Source of the DNA: Pseudoxanthomonas taiwanensis | GTDB lineage: Bacteria; Pseudomonadota; Gammaproteobacteria; Xanthomonadales; Xanthomonadaceae | DNA: 64,000 nucleotides | Reading direction: 5' to 3' | Assembly: GCF_010093135.1 (NCBI RefSeq) | Contig: NZ_PDWK01000002.1 | Span: 40,501-104,500 of the forward strand | Part shown: positions 51,997 to 59,582 of the stretch, piece after piece | Layout of the letters: every line of letters begins with the position of its first letter | Numbering within the stretch: the stretch's first letter is position 1 | Made by a program: the position numbers and the translations under genes | Notes under the pieces: generated by a model | Seen by the model: the letters and a program-made list of their open reading frames with translations, nothing else | Told to the model about the DNA's origin: nothing | The model's database searches: none

Positions 51997-54639
51997 TCAG
52001 AAGTTCTGCTCGTAGCGGATGTACGGGACGCGGCCGTACATGTTGTACAGCGAGTTGTCGTAGAACGGCGAGCCGTAGTTCACGTTGAACGGCGGCATCT
52101 TGTTGGCGACGTTGCGCACGCCCAGGGTGACGCGGCCGTTCCACGGCAGGGCCACGTTGACCTGCGCGTCAACGGTGGTCCACGACGGGATCGACGTGCC
52201 CGGGGTGCCGTCGCTGTGGTCGCCGATGTAGTTGGTGATCACGGCGGCGCCCCAGTCCCCGCGCTCCCAGGCCACGAACAGCTGGGCACGATCCTGCGGC
52301 AGGCCCAGGGTGCCAGCCTGCTCCAGGGTGTCGGCGGCGATCGGGGTGAAGTCGTCGGCCAGGATGTGGCTCCACACCAGCTTGGTGTTCATCCGGCCGG
52401 CCGCACCGATGTCGAAGCGGTAGGTCAGGTCCAGGTCCACGCCCTTGGTGCGCTGCATGGCGCCGTTGTCCACGGGCAGCAGGATGTTCTGGATCGGACC
52501 CGGCAGGATGGCGCCACCCGGAGCGACGACGTTCGGGCCGCGGGTCACGCCGTAGTTGGCACGGCCCTGCTCGCCGAAGGACAGCGCCAGCGCGCGCGGC
52601 ACGGAGGCGATGATGTTCTCCAGCTTGATGTCGAAGTAGTCAACCGCGACCGACACGTTCTCGGTCGGGCTCCACACGAAGCCGGCGCCCCAGTTCGTCG
52701 CTTCTTCCGGCTTCAGGTCCGGGTTCGAGGTGACGGTGAACTGGTACTGGGCGTTGGTGCCGCAGGGATTGACCGGGTACGGCTGGTAGCTGGCGTTGCC
52801 CGAGCTGTTGCGGTACTGCGTCAGCGCCTGGCAGGCCACCGGGTCGCCGCCCGGCAGGTTGGCCGACGACAGCGGCGGGATCTCCAGGTTGGTGGTCGAC
52901 GGGGCGCCGTACAGGTCACCCATGGTCGGGGCGCGGAAGCCCTTGCCCCACGAGCCGCGCAGCAGCAGCGACTCCAGCGGACGGAACTCCAGCGACACGC
53001 GCGGCGAGAACTTGCTGCCGACGTCGTTGTAGCTGTCGTAGCGGCCGGCCAGGGAGACGTTCAGGGTCTCCAGCAGCGGCAGCAGGCTCTCGAAGTACAC
53101 CGCGTAGTTGGCGCGCTCGCCGCCCAGGCCGGCGCCGGCCGAACCGAACACGTTGCCCGCGGCGCTCTGCGAGTCGTACTGGAACGTCAGGCGGTCGTCG
53201 AAGTAGTCGAAGCCGAGCACGAAGCCCGACGGGCGGCCACCGATCTCGAACAGGTCGAAGCCGATGTTGCCGCCCACGTTGACGGTGCGCTGCTCGTTCT
53301 CCACGTACACGGTGTGGCCGATCTGCGGCGCGTACTCGGCCACGCTCGGGTGGTTCGGGTCGAACGGGTTGAAGTTGCCCGAGTCGATCGCCTGCTGCAG
53401 CGCCGAGGACAGGCCGTAGTTGTAGTTCACGCTGGACAGCGACACGCGGCCGTGGCCGGCGTACAGCTGCCAGGTGGAGCCGCCGAACCAGTCGTTCTGG
53501 CCTTCCAGGCCGAAGCTGTAGTCACGGTAGTAGTCGCGGCGCAGCGCGTCACGGGTGCCCAGCGGGGTGAAGCGGTAGTACAGGGTGCCGTCCACGCCGA
53601 ACGGGTTGAACGGGTTGTCGGCGGCGATGGTCGGGAAGCTGTCCACCGGGGCCGCCGCGTACACGCCGAGGCTGCTGGTGTCGGTGGCGATGCCGCGGAA
53701 GAAGAACCGGGTGTTCTCGGTCAGCTCGTAGTTGGCGTTGACCAGCAGCGAGTCGCGCTTCAGCGAGGCCTCGTTGGCCGAGGTCATGTTGTGATGGAAG
53801 CGGCAGACCTGGCCGACGCGGATGCTGTTCGGGTACTGGTCGCAGTTCGGCGCGCCGACCAGGCCGGTTTCGCCGCTGTAGAAGTTGGCCGGGGCGTTGA
53901 ACGCGCTCAGGAACGCGGAGGCCAGGCCGGGGGTCTCCGGGCTGAAGCCGTGCTTGGCGAGGATCGGCAGGATCTCGCGGTTGTACATCAGGTCACGCTC
54001 GGCGTGATCGATGACGAAGGTGACGTTGCCGCGGTCCGAGCTGATGCCACCGGAGATGCTGGCGTTGGAGGCATTGGGGCCCGGGCCGTCCGGGGCCTCG
54101 TGGCCGACGGTGACGTTCAGGCCCTCGTAGTCCTTGCGCAGGATCACGTTGACCACGCCGCCGATCGCGTCGGCGCCGTAGATCGCGCCCGCGCCCTCGC
54201 GCAGGATCTCGATGCGCTCGATGGCGGCGGTCGGGATCAGGTTGACGTTGGCCGCGGCGCCGTCGATCGAGGCCGACTTGGTCATGCGGCGGCCGTCCAG
54301 CAGCACCAGGGTGTAGTACGAACCCAGGCCGCGCATGCTGAAGGTGGCGTACGAGCCGGAGGCCGAGCCGGACGACTCACGCGCCGAGCCGTAGGAGTTG
54401 AAGACGTTGTTGCGCAGGAAGTCCGCGACGGACAGTTCGCCGGAGAGCTCGATCTCCTCGCGGGTGATGACGGTAACCGGGTTCGGGCCCTCGATTTCCG
54501 CACGCTTGATGCGCGAACCGGTCACTTCCACGCGGTCGAGGGTGGTCGCCTCCTGGGCGTAGGCGACGGTGGTGCCGCCGGCGCCCGCGAGAAGCGCGAT
54601 CGCGATCGCGTCGCGCAGTTTGTGGGTCTTGCGATTCAT
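51997..54639 (-). CDS. TonB-dependent outer-membrane receptor
   Basis: An 880-residue receptor. The signal peptide ends about residue 29 (TTVAYA-QEA). A TonB-box-like stretch (TTLDRVEVTGSRI) is followed by the plug domain (NPVTVITREEIELSGELSVA, SMRGLGSYYTLVLLDGRR, IEILREGAGAIYGADAIGGV) and a 22-strand barrel ending in RVPYIRYEQNF, with a C-terminal Phe for the Bam complex. GGAGAG lies 7 nt before ATG 54639. The plug is of the type with GRRM, found in Xanthomonadaceae receptors for peptides and oligosaccharides. Substrate unknown; the neighbouring sulfotransferase and oxygenase genes suggest a modified organic ligand or a modified receptor. Confidence 0.94.
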   Translation of the reverse strand: MNRKTHKLRDAIAIALLAGAGGTTVAYAQEATTLDRVEVTGSRIKRAEIEGPNPVTVITREEIELSGELSVADFLRNNVFNSYGSARESSGSASGSYATFSMRGLGSYYTLVLLDGRRMTKSASIDGAAANVNLIPTAAIERIEILREGAGAIYGADAIGGVVNVILRKDYEGLNVTVGHEAPDGPGPNASNASISGGISSDRGNVTFVIDHAERDLMYNREILPILAKHGFSPETPGLASAFLSAFNAPANFYSGETGLVGAPNCDQYPNSIRVGQVCRFHHNMTSANEASLKRDSLLVNANYELTENTRFFFRGIATDTSSLGVYAAAPVDSFPTIAADNPFNPFGVDGTLYYRFTPLGTRDALRRDYYRDYSFGLEGQNDWFGGSTWQLYAGHGRVSLSSVNYNYGLSSALQQAIDSGNFNPFDPNHPSVAEYAPQIGHTVYVENEQRTVNVGGNIGFDLFEIGGRPSGFVLGFDYFDDRLTFQYDSQSAAGNVFGSAGAGLGGERANYAVYFESLLPLLETLNVSLAGRYDSYNDVGSKFSPRVSLEFRPLESLLLRGSWGKGFRAPTMGDLYGAPSTTNLEIPPLSSANLPGGDPVACQALTQYRNSSGNASYQPYPVNPCGTNAQYQFTVTSNPDLKPEEATNWGAGFVWSPTENVSVAVDYFDIKLENIIASVPRALALSFGEQGRANYGVTRGPNVVAPGGAILPGPIQNILLPVDNGAMQRTKGVDLDLTYRFDIGAAGRMNTKLVWSHILADDFTPIAADTLEQAGTLGLPQDRAQLFVAWERGDWGAAVITNYIGDHSDGTPGTSIPSWTTVDAQVNVALPWNGRVTLGVRNVANKMPPFNVNYGSPFYDNSLYNMYGRVPYIRYEQNF

Positions 54640-54746
54640 CAGGTCTCTCCGAGTGAGAAATGAAGTAACGCCACAATCGTTTTTGTTTGCCTCCCCGCCA
54701 TGCCGGAGGGGAGGGTGAGGCCGATACTAACGGGGAATATCCGGGA

Positions 54747-54775
54747 ATTAAAGCCGCGTTAAGAGTTCAGGACAA
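54747..54775 (-). promoter_or_regulatory. Sigma-70-type promoter of the TonB-dependent receptor
   Basis: On the minus strand TTGTCC (54770-54775) and TTTAAT (54747-54752) are separated by 17 bp. It lies in an AT-rich island and leaves a 5' leader of about 100 nt. Region 54660-54920 is clearly lower in GC than its surroundings. Confidence 0.5.
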
Positions 54776-54820
54776 ACTTGTTCCTTCATGTTTCTGAATG
54801 AATACGCATGTGTATCCCTT

Positions 54821-54880
54821 GAAACAGTTTCCCTGGAACAAGTTTCGACGCTGATTCCCTATTCAGGAATCCCTATTCAG
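54821..54880. promoter_or_regulatory. Operator-like repeats upstream of the receptor promoter
   Basis: GAAACAGTTTC (54821-54831) is an 11-bp near-perfect palindrome. GGAACAAGTTTC (54835-54846) is a variant. TCCCTATTCAG occurs twice, at 54856-54866 and 54870-54880, 14 bp apart. They lie upstream of the receptor's -35 element and could bind an activator. The remaining stretch 54881-55204 is GC-rich and I see no gene or clear element in it. Confidence 0.45.
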
Positions 54881-55204
54881 CTGAATGTGGTCGTGGATTC
54901 TCTTGATTTTGGTGCGAATGTCCCCGGGTGCGCACCAATATGGGGCGGCAGGCGCGCGACCGTGTCCGTGCTGCCAGGCCGGAATGGCGCTGCGGGCAGG
55001 GCTTGATGCGGGCCATCGCGATGGCCGGTCGGGGAGGCTTCCGCGCAGGCCGGGAAGCGGGCAGAGGGCAGGCGCGTTCGCGGCGGCGTGCCACGGGCAG
55101 CCCGTGGCCGGAGCGCCCGGGAAGAGCCCGCTCCGGCCCGGTGACCGGAAGCGGGTGCGGACCCGGCGGGGTCCCCCGGCGACCGGGCCTGGCGGCCGGA
55201 CACG

Positions 55205-55230
55205 AAAAAGCCGGCGCTGGGGCCGGCTTT
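55205..55230 (-). terminator. Intrinsic terminator after the outer-membrane protein gene
   Basis: Stem AAAGCCGGC (55207-55215) / GCCGGCTTT (55222-55230), 6-nt loop. On the minus strand the sequence TTTTTCG follows. It lies 41 bp beyond the stop at 55272. Confidence 0.8.
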
Positions 55231-55271
55231 GCGAAACGTTGCGGGATACCGGGCCGTGCCGCAGGGGTGTG

Positions 55272-56126
55272 TCAGAGGCCCTGCTCGTAGCGGACGTAGG
55301 GCACGGCGCCCTCGTCGTCGCCGTGGGTCGGCGAGAACGGGTTGCGGCCGCGGGTCACCACGTTGTCGGCGCCCACGGTCAGCTGGCCGCTCCACGGGGT
55401 GCGCCAAGTCAGGCCCAGGCCCAGGCCCTCGAACTTGTCGCCGGTGCGGCCGTCGACCACCCGGCCGATGATGTTGGCGCTGAAGGGGCCGTAGCCGCCG
55501 CCGACGCTGAGGGTCTTGCTGTCCCAGCGCTCGGCCAGGCCGGGGGCCTCGGCCACCGGGATCAGGCGGGCGCGGGCATAGGTGCCGGCGAAGGACACGT
55601 AGCCCTCCGAGCCCAGCTCCTTCTGGCCAAAGATCTGCAGGTCGTTCTGCTCGACGCGACCGCTGAGCGGCAGCGAGCCGGCATCCAGCCAGGCCGGCAG
55701 GGTGGCGTCACGGGTGGTGCCGGCGGTGAAGCCGAAGCGGCTGCCCGGGCCGTCCACCGAGGGGGTGGCGGTCAGGCGCCGGCCGTTGGCGGCCGCCTCG
55801 CGCTCGCCGCCGAGGGTGGCCAGCAGGCAGCGGCTGGCCAGGCTGCTGATGCTGGCGCCGCTGGTGCCGTTGCACAGCAGACCCAGCGAGTCGCCCGAGC
55901 CCAGGCCGAAAGCGGTGTCCAGCGTGTGGTTGCCGAACTTCAGCTGCGGGGTCCCGTCCTTGGCCGGTTCCAGCAGCAGCACGGCCTCGACCTTGCCGCT
56001 GCCCTGGTCCCACACCGGCAGCACGGCGTGGCCCTTGCCGGGCCGCACCTGCTGGGCGTGCGCGCCCGCGGCCGCGGTCAGCGCGGTCACGAGGACGGCC
56101 AGCATTGGCAGGCGGAAGCGGGTCAT
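55272..56126 (-). CDS. Exported protein with TonB-receptor-like C-terminal strands, function unknown
   Basis: A 284-residue protein with a signal peptide (FRLPMLAVLVTALTAAAGAH, ending AHA-QQ). The body shows alternating polar/aromatic strands (VSFAGTYARARLIPV, SKTLSVGGGYGPFSANIIGR, GLGLGLTWRTPWSGQLTVGA) suggesting an outer-membrane beta-barrel. The C-terminal 38 residues, ending VPYVRYEQGL, look like the last strands of the neighbouring TonB-dependent receptor (VPYIRYEQNF). There is no plug domain or TonB box. Two cysteines (LLCNG, SRCLL) may form a disulfide. -10-like TACCAT lies at 56183-56188. It is on the same strand as the receptor but has its own terminator. It may be a receptor-derived accessory protein. 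Confidence 0.7.
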   Translation of the reverse strand: MTRFRLPMLAVLVTALTAAAGAHAQQVRPGKGHAVLPVWDQGSGKVEAVLLLEPAKDGTPQLKFGNHTLDTAFGLGSGDSLGLLCNGTSGASISSLASRCLLATLGGEREAAANGRRLTATPSVDGPGSRFGFTAGTTRDATLPAWLDAGSLPLSGRVEQNDLQIFGQKELGSEGYVSFAGTYARARLIPVAEAPGLAERWDSKTLSVGGGYGPFSANIIGRVVDGRTGDKFEGLGLGLTWRTPWSGQLTVGADNVVTRGRNPFSPTHGDDEGAVPYVRYEQGL

Positions 56127-56256
56127 GGTCGTGGCATTAGAGCCGAAAACGGGCCGGGAGTTCCCATTCGGAAGGGATCCCGATGGTATGGCGTTTACGA
56201 ATGGTTAACAAGCTGCAGCCCTCCCCGGATGATGGAACTGTGGCTTGTGTCACCGG

Positions 56257-57153
56257 TTACTGGAGCAGGTCCGGTGCCGGCGAGGTCTCGGCCGGCTGGT
56301 TGAACAATAGCGCGATTTCGCCGGAAGGGAAGTGGTATTCCCGGCCGCAGAACTCGCAGCGCACGTCCACCGAGCCGGTGGCCGCGGCGGCGGCGCGGAC
56401 CTCCTCCTCGCCCAGGCTGCGCAGCATCCCGGCCACCCGCTCGGCCGAGCAGGAGCAGCCGAAGCGGATCGGCCGTTCCTCCAGCAGGCGCGGCTCCTCC
56501 TGGTGGAACAGGCGGTGCACCAGCAGCTGCGGGTCGGTCTCCAGCAGCTCGGTCTCGCCCAGGGTGTCGAACAGCGCGCCGGCCCGGTCCCAGCCGTCGG
56601 CGTCGCCCGTCTCGCCGGGCAGCTTCTGCAGCATCAGGCCGGCAGCGCAGTGGCCGTCGGCAGCCAGCAGCAGCCGGGTGGGCAGCTGCTCGGACTGGCG
56701 GAAGTAGTCCTCGAAGGCCTCGGCCAGGGAATCGGCGCTGCCCAGTGCGACCAGGCTCTGGTAGCGCTGCGGTTCGCGCGGGTCCAGCCCGGGGTTCTCG
56801 ATGGTCACCGCCAGCAGGGCGTCCTCGCCGAGCATGGACGGGGCGCGCGGGGCGTCGGCGCCTTCCTCCAGGCGGGCGATGCCGCGCACCGTGCCGGCCG
56901 CGGTGCATTCGGCGAACAGCGCGCGCAGCGGGCCGCTGGCGCGCAGCTGTGCCGACAGCCGTCCGTCCACCTTGGTGTGGCCGGTGAACAGGGTCACCGC
57001 GGCCACGGCCTCGCCCAGCAGCGAGGTCGCCCCGGGCGGGTAGTGCTGGTGCGCCAGCAGTTCCGACCAGGCCTGGCGCAGGCGCACGTAGACGCCACGC
57101 ACGCCCGCGGCGGGAAGAAGGAAACGTCCTCGGAGATCGTCAGCCTGGTTCAC
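56257..57153 (-). CDS. hslO: Redox-regulated chaperone Hsp33
   Basis: A holdase chaperone activated by oxidative unfolding. The 298 residues have the N-terminal Hsp33 domain ([29 protein letters not shown] [15 protein letters not shown]) and a C-terminal zinc switch with [10 protein letters not shown] and [12 protein letters not shown], the CxC...CxxC zinc cysteines. The start is GTG 57153, with AGGTGA 4 nt upstream. The zinc motif spacing (CSC to CEFC, about 30 residues) is normal. It is divergent from mtgA with 241 bp between the starts. Confidence 0.95.
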   Translation of the reverse strand: MNQADDLRGRFLLPAAGVRGVYVRLRQAWSELLAHQHYPPGATSLLGEAVAAVTLFTGHTKVDGRLSAQLRASGPLRALFAECTAAGTVRGIARLEEGADAPRAPSMLGEDALLAVTIENPGLDPREPQRYQSLVALGSADSLAEAFEDYFRQSEQLPTRLLLAADGHCAAGLMLQKLPGETGDADGWDRAGALFDTLGETELLETDPQLLVHRLFHQEEPRLLEERPIRFGCSCSAERVAGMLRSLGEEEVRAAAAATGSVDVRCEFCGREYHFPSGEIALLFNQPAETSPAPDLLQ

Positions 57154-57339
57154 GGTTCACCTGGAGCGGCCCAATGGCCGCGAAAGGAAGATTGCGGTCA
57201 CTCCACCATGCGGGCGGCCGCCGGCCTTTCCAAGGCGGAGCACGGGGCGCATTCCGCGCACGGCGCCAGCCTGCGCCCGGGACCGTGCAGGCGGCGTCGG
57301 CGCGGCCGCCGCGGAGGGGTGGAAAAGGGCGCGAAAGGC

Positions 57340-57345
57340 TACCAT
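57340..57345 (+). promoter_or_regulatory. -10 element TACCAT for mtgA
   Basis: GGCTACCATCCCGC lies 49 nt before the proposed ATC start at 57395, giving a short leader with GGGGAG. Confidence 0.4.
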
Positions 57346-57394
57346 CCCGCGCGAGGATCCGGCACGGGGCCGGCCGCAACCGGGGAGTCGCGCC

Positions 57395-58126
57395 ATCGCC
57401 ACCGAACCCGCCCGCCCGCGTCGCACGCGCCGCCGGCGCCTGCTGCGCCTGCTGCTGTGGCTGCCGCTGCTGTTCGTGGCCGCCAGCGTGCTGCAGGTGG
57501 CGGTGCTGCGCTTCGTGGATCCGCCCTTCTCGGCCTTCATGCTGGCCCGCCAGGCCGAGGCCTGGCGCCAGGGCGACTGGGACTTCCGGGTGGCCTACGA
57601 ATGGCGCGACCTGGACGAGATCTCGCCGTGGATGCCGCTGGCGGCCATCGCCGCCGAGGACCAGAATTTCGCCCGCCACCACGGCTTCGACCTGGAGGCG
57701 ATCAACAAGGCGCTGGAGCACAACGCCCGTGGCCGCCGCCTGCGCGGCGGCAGCACCATCAGCCAGCAGGTGGCCAAGAACCTGTTCCTGTGGTCCGGCC
57801 GCAGCTGGCTGCGCAAGGGGCTGGAGGCCTGGTACACGCTGCTGATCGAGGCGATGTGGCCCAAGCGCCGGATCATCGAGGTGTACGTCAACGTGGCCGA
57901 GTTCGGCGACGGCATCTACGGCGTGCAGGCGGCCGCACGCAGCTACTGGCGCACCGACGCGGCGCGTCTGGACGCGGCCCGCTGCGCGCGCCTGGCGGCG
58001 GTGCTGCCGGCGCCGCGCCGCTACGACGCGCGCAATCCCGGTCCGTACGTGCAGCGGCGCGCGGCCTGGATCCAGCGGCAGATGCGCCAGCTCGGCGGGC
58101 AGGCCCACCTGCGCCAGCTCGACTGA
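57395..58126 (+). CDS. mtgA: Monofunctional peptidoglycan glycosyltransferase MtgA (apparent ATC start)
   Basis: Polymerises lipid II into glycan chains at the inner membrane (GT51). [17 protein letters not shown] holds the catalytic Glu; [17 protein letters not shown] and [20 protein letters not shown] are diagnostic. The end [15 protein letters not shown] matches MtgA. Starting at ATC 57395 gives a 243-residue protein, [20 protein letters not shown] and then [13 protein letters not shown], a basic stretch and membrane anchor as expected. GGGGAG lies 7 nt before the ATC. No ATG, GTG or TTG exists between a far-upstream region and GTG 57476, which would cut the anchor in half. The start is therefore either a rare AUC or a sequence error for ATG. 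Confidence 0.88.
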   Translation: MATEPARPRRTRRRRLLRLLLWLPLLFVAASVLQVAVLRFVDPPFSAFMLARQAEAWRQGDWDFRVAYEWRDLDEISPWMPLAAIAAEDQNFARHHGFDLEAINKALEHNARGRRLRGGSTISQQVAKNLFLWSGRSWLRKGLEAWYTLLIEAMWPKRRIIEVYVNVAEFGDGIYGVQAAARSYWRTDAARLDAARCARLAAVLPAPRRYDARNPGPYVQRRAAWIQRQMRQLGGQAHLRQLD

Positions 58127-58146
58127 CAGCGCACCGCCGCGCTGGC

Positions 58147-58152
58147 TACCAT
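58147..58152 (+). promoter_or_regulatory. -10 element TACCAT, leaderless promoter for the GT2 gene
   Basis: GGCTACCATCGCCCC ends 6 nt before the ATG at 58159. Confidence 0.45.
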
Positions 58153-58158
58153 CGCCCC

Positions 58159-59280
58159 ATGACCGAACGACACCGGCACGACCAGCTCACCGTGGTGGTG
58201 GCCGCCTGCAACGAGGCCGAGTCCCTGCCGCTGCTGCATCCGCGCATCCGCGCCGCGCTCGACGGGCTGGAGGGGCTGCGCACCCGCGTGCTGTACGTGG
58301 ACGACGGCAGCCACGACGGCACCTGGGAGGTGCTGTGCCGGATCGCGGCGCAGGACCCGGAGGTTTCGCTGCTGCGGCTGAGCCGCAACTTCGGCAAGGA
58401 GGCGGCGCTGACCGCCGGTCTGGACCTGGTCGAGGAGGGCGCGGCGATGATCCTGGACGCCGATGGCCAGGACCCGCCGGAGCTGATCGGCCAGTTCGTC
58501 GCGCGCTGGCGCGAGGGTTACGACGACGTCTACGGCATCCGCGTCGCCCGCGACGGCGAAAGCTGGGTGCGGCGCGCGGCCGCGGCCGCGTTCTACCGGA
58601 TCATCGGCCGGCTGTCGCACACGCCGGTGCCGGCCGACGCCGGCGACTACCGGCTGCTGTCCCCGCGCGTGCTGGCCGCGCTGCGCCAGCTGCGCGAACG
58701 CCACCGTTTCATGAAGGGCCTGTTCGGCTGGGTCGGCTTCCGCCGCATCGCGCTGCCGTACCGGCGCGCGCCGCGCCTGGCCGGGCGCAGCAAGTTCAGC
58801 CTGTGGCGGCTGTGGAACTTCGCCCTGGAGGGCATCACCAGCTTCTCCACCGCGCCCCTGCGCCTGGCCACCTACCTGGGCCTGTTCACCGCGGCGGCGG
58901 CCTTCGCCGGCGGCGTGGTGGTGGTGGCCAAGACCCTGCTCTGGGGCGACCGGGTGGCGGGCTGGCCGACGATGATGGTGGTGATCCTGTTCCTCGGCGG
59001 CGTGCAGCTGATCGCGCTGGGCCTGATCGGCGAGTACCTGGGCCGCCTCTACGAGGAGGCCAAGCAGCGCCCGCTGTACCTCGTCGACACCTGGCGGCCG
59101 GCCGCGGGAGTATGCTCGGCGCAGCATTCCGCGGAGGGAGGCGACCATGCGCACGGTGCGTCAACTGCTGGCGGAAAAGCCGGCCGGGATTTTCGCGGTG
59201 GCACCGGAGGCGCCGGTGATCCAGGCCATCGCCCTGATGGCGGAGAAGTCCATCGGCGCGGTGCTGGTGATGCGCGGTGA
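58159..59280 (+). CDS. GT2 glycosyltransferase (GtrB/ArnC-like) with a frame-extended tail
   Basis: Membrane-bound family 2 glycosyltransferase that likely transfers a sugar to undecaprenyl phosphate. Motifs: LTVVVAACNEAESLPLL, VLYVDDGSHDGTWEVL (nucleotide-sugar site), AMILDADGQDPPELI (DxD-like), RLSRNFGKEAALTAGLD and LFGWVGFRR. Two C-terminal membrane helices (ATYLGLFTAAAAFAGGVVVV, MMVVILFLGGVQLIALGLIG) are followed by EYLGRLYEEAKQRPLYLVDTW. Normal relatives end soon after this point. Here the frame continues about 50 residues with unconserved Gly/Ala/His sequence, overlapping the CBS gene by 134 bp in another frame. A lost stop codon or a sequencing slip is suspected. Confidence 0.85.
   Translation: MTERHRHDQLTVVVAACNEAESLPLLHPRIRAALDGLEGLRTRVLYVDDGSHDGTWEVLCRIAAQDPEVSLLRLSRNFGKEAALTAGLDLVEEGAAMILDADGQDPPELIGQFVARWREGYDDVYGIRVARDGESWVRRAAAAAFYRIIGRLSHTPVPADAGDYRLLSPRVLAALRQLRERHRFMKGLFGWVGFRRIALPYRRAPRLAGRSKFSLWRLWNFALEGITSFSTAPLRLATYLGLFTAAAAFAGGVVVVAKTLLWGDRVAGWPTMMVVILFLGGVQLIALGLIGEYLGRLYEEAKQRPLYLVDTWRPAAGVCSAQHSAEGGDHAHGASTAGGKAGRDFRGGTGGAGDPGHRPDGGEVHRRGAGDAR
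59111..59116 (+). promoter_or_regulatory. -10 element TATGCT for the CBS-domain gene
   Basis: GGAGTATGCTCGGC lies inside the tail of the GT2 frame, 30 nt before ATG 59147. A strong GGAGGGAGG precedes the start codon. Confidence 0.4.
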
Positions 59281-59575
59281 GGTGCTGGCGGGGATCCTGT
59301 CCGAGCGCGACTACGCCCGCAAGGTGGTGCTGCAGGGCCGGTCCTCGGCCGACACGCCGGTGGAGGCGATCATGACCACGCCGGTGGTCACGGTCGGGCC
59401 GGACACCCCGGTGGAAGCCTGCATGCAGCTGATGACCGAGCGCCGCATCCGCCACCTGCCGGTGGTGGAGCACGGTGCGGTGGCCGGCGTGATCTCCATC
59501 GGCGACCTGGTCAAGGCGGTGATCGCCGACCAGCAGATGGAGCTGGAGCAGCTGCAGCGCTACATCGTGTCCTGA
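59147..59575 (+). CDS. CBS-domain pair protein
   Basis: A 142-residue cytoplasmic protein made of two CBS motifs forming one Bateman module, which typically binds adenine nucleotides or SAM. Motifs: VIQAIALMAEKSIGAVLVMR, GILSERDYARKVVLQGRSS (first CBS), VEAIMTTPVVTVGPDTPVEA and MTERRIRHLPVVEHGAVAGV with ISIGDLVKAVI (second CBS). There is no fused catalytic domain, so it may act as a sensor or partner. GGAGGGAGG lies just before ATG 59147. The beginning overlaps the extended tail of the GT2 frame. Confidence 0.92.
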   Translation: MRTVRQLLAEKPAGIFAVAPEAPVIQAIALMAEKSIGAVLVMRGEVLAGILSERDYARKVVLQGRSSADTPVEAIMTTPVVTVGPDTPVEACMQLMTERRIRHLPVVEHGAVAGVISIGDLVKAVIADQQMELEQLQRYIVS

Positions 59576-59582
59576 CCGGCGC

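Noticed and set aside
54881..55204. Small plus-strand ORFs in the receptor upstream region.
   Set aside because: Arg/Gly-rich translation, no ribosome site, no recognisable domain.
57476..58126. GTG 57476 as the mtgA start.
   Set aside because: It removes the basic N-terminus and half of the membrane anchor and has no Shine-Dalgarno sequence; the family always has the anchor.
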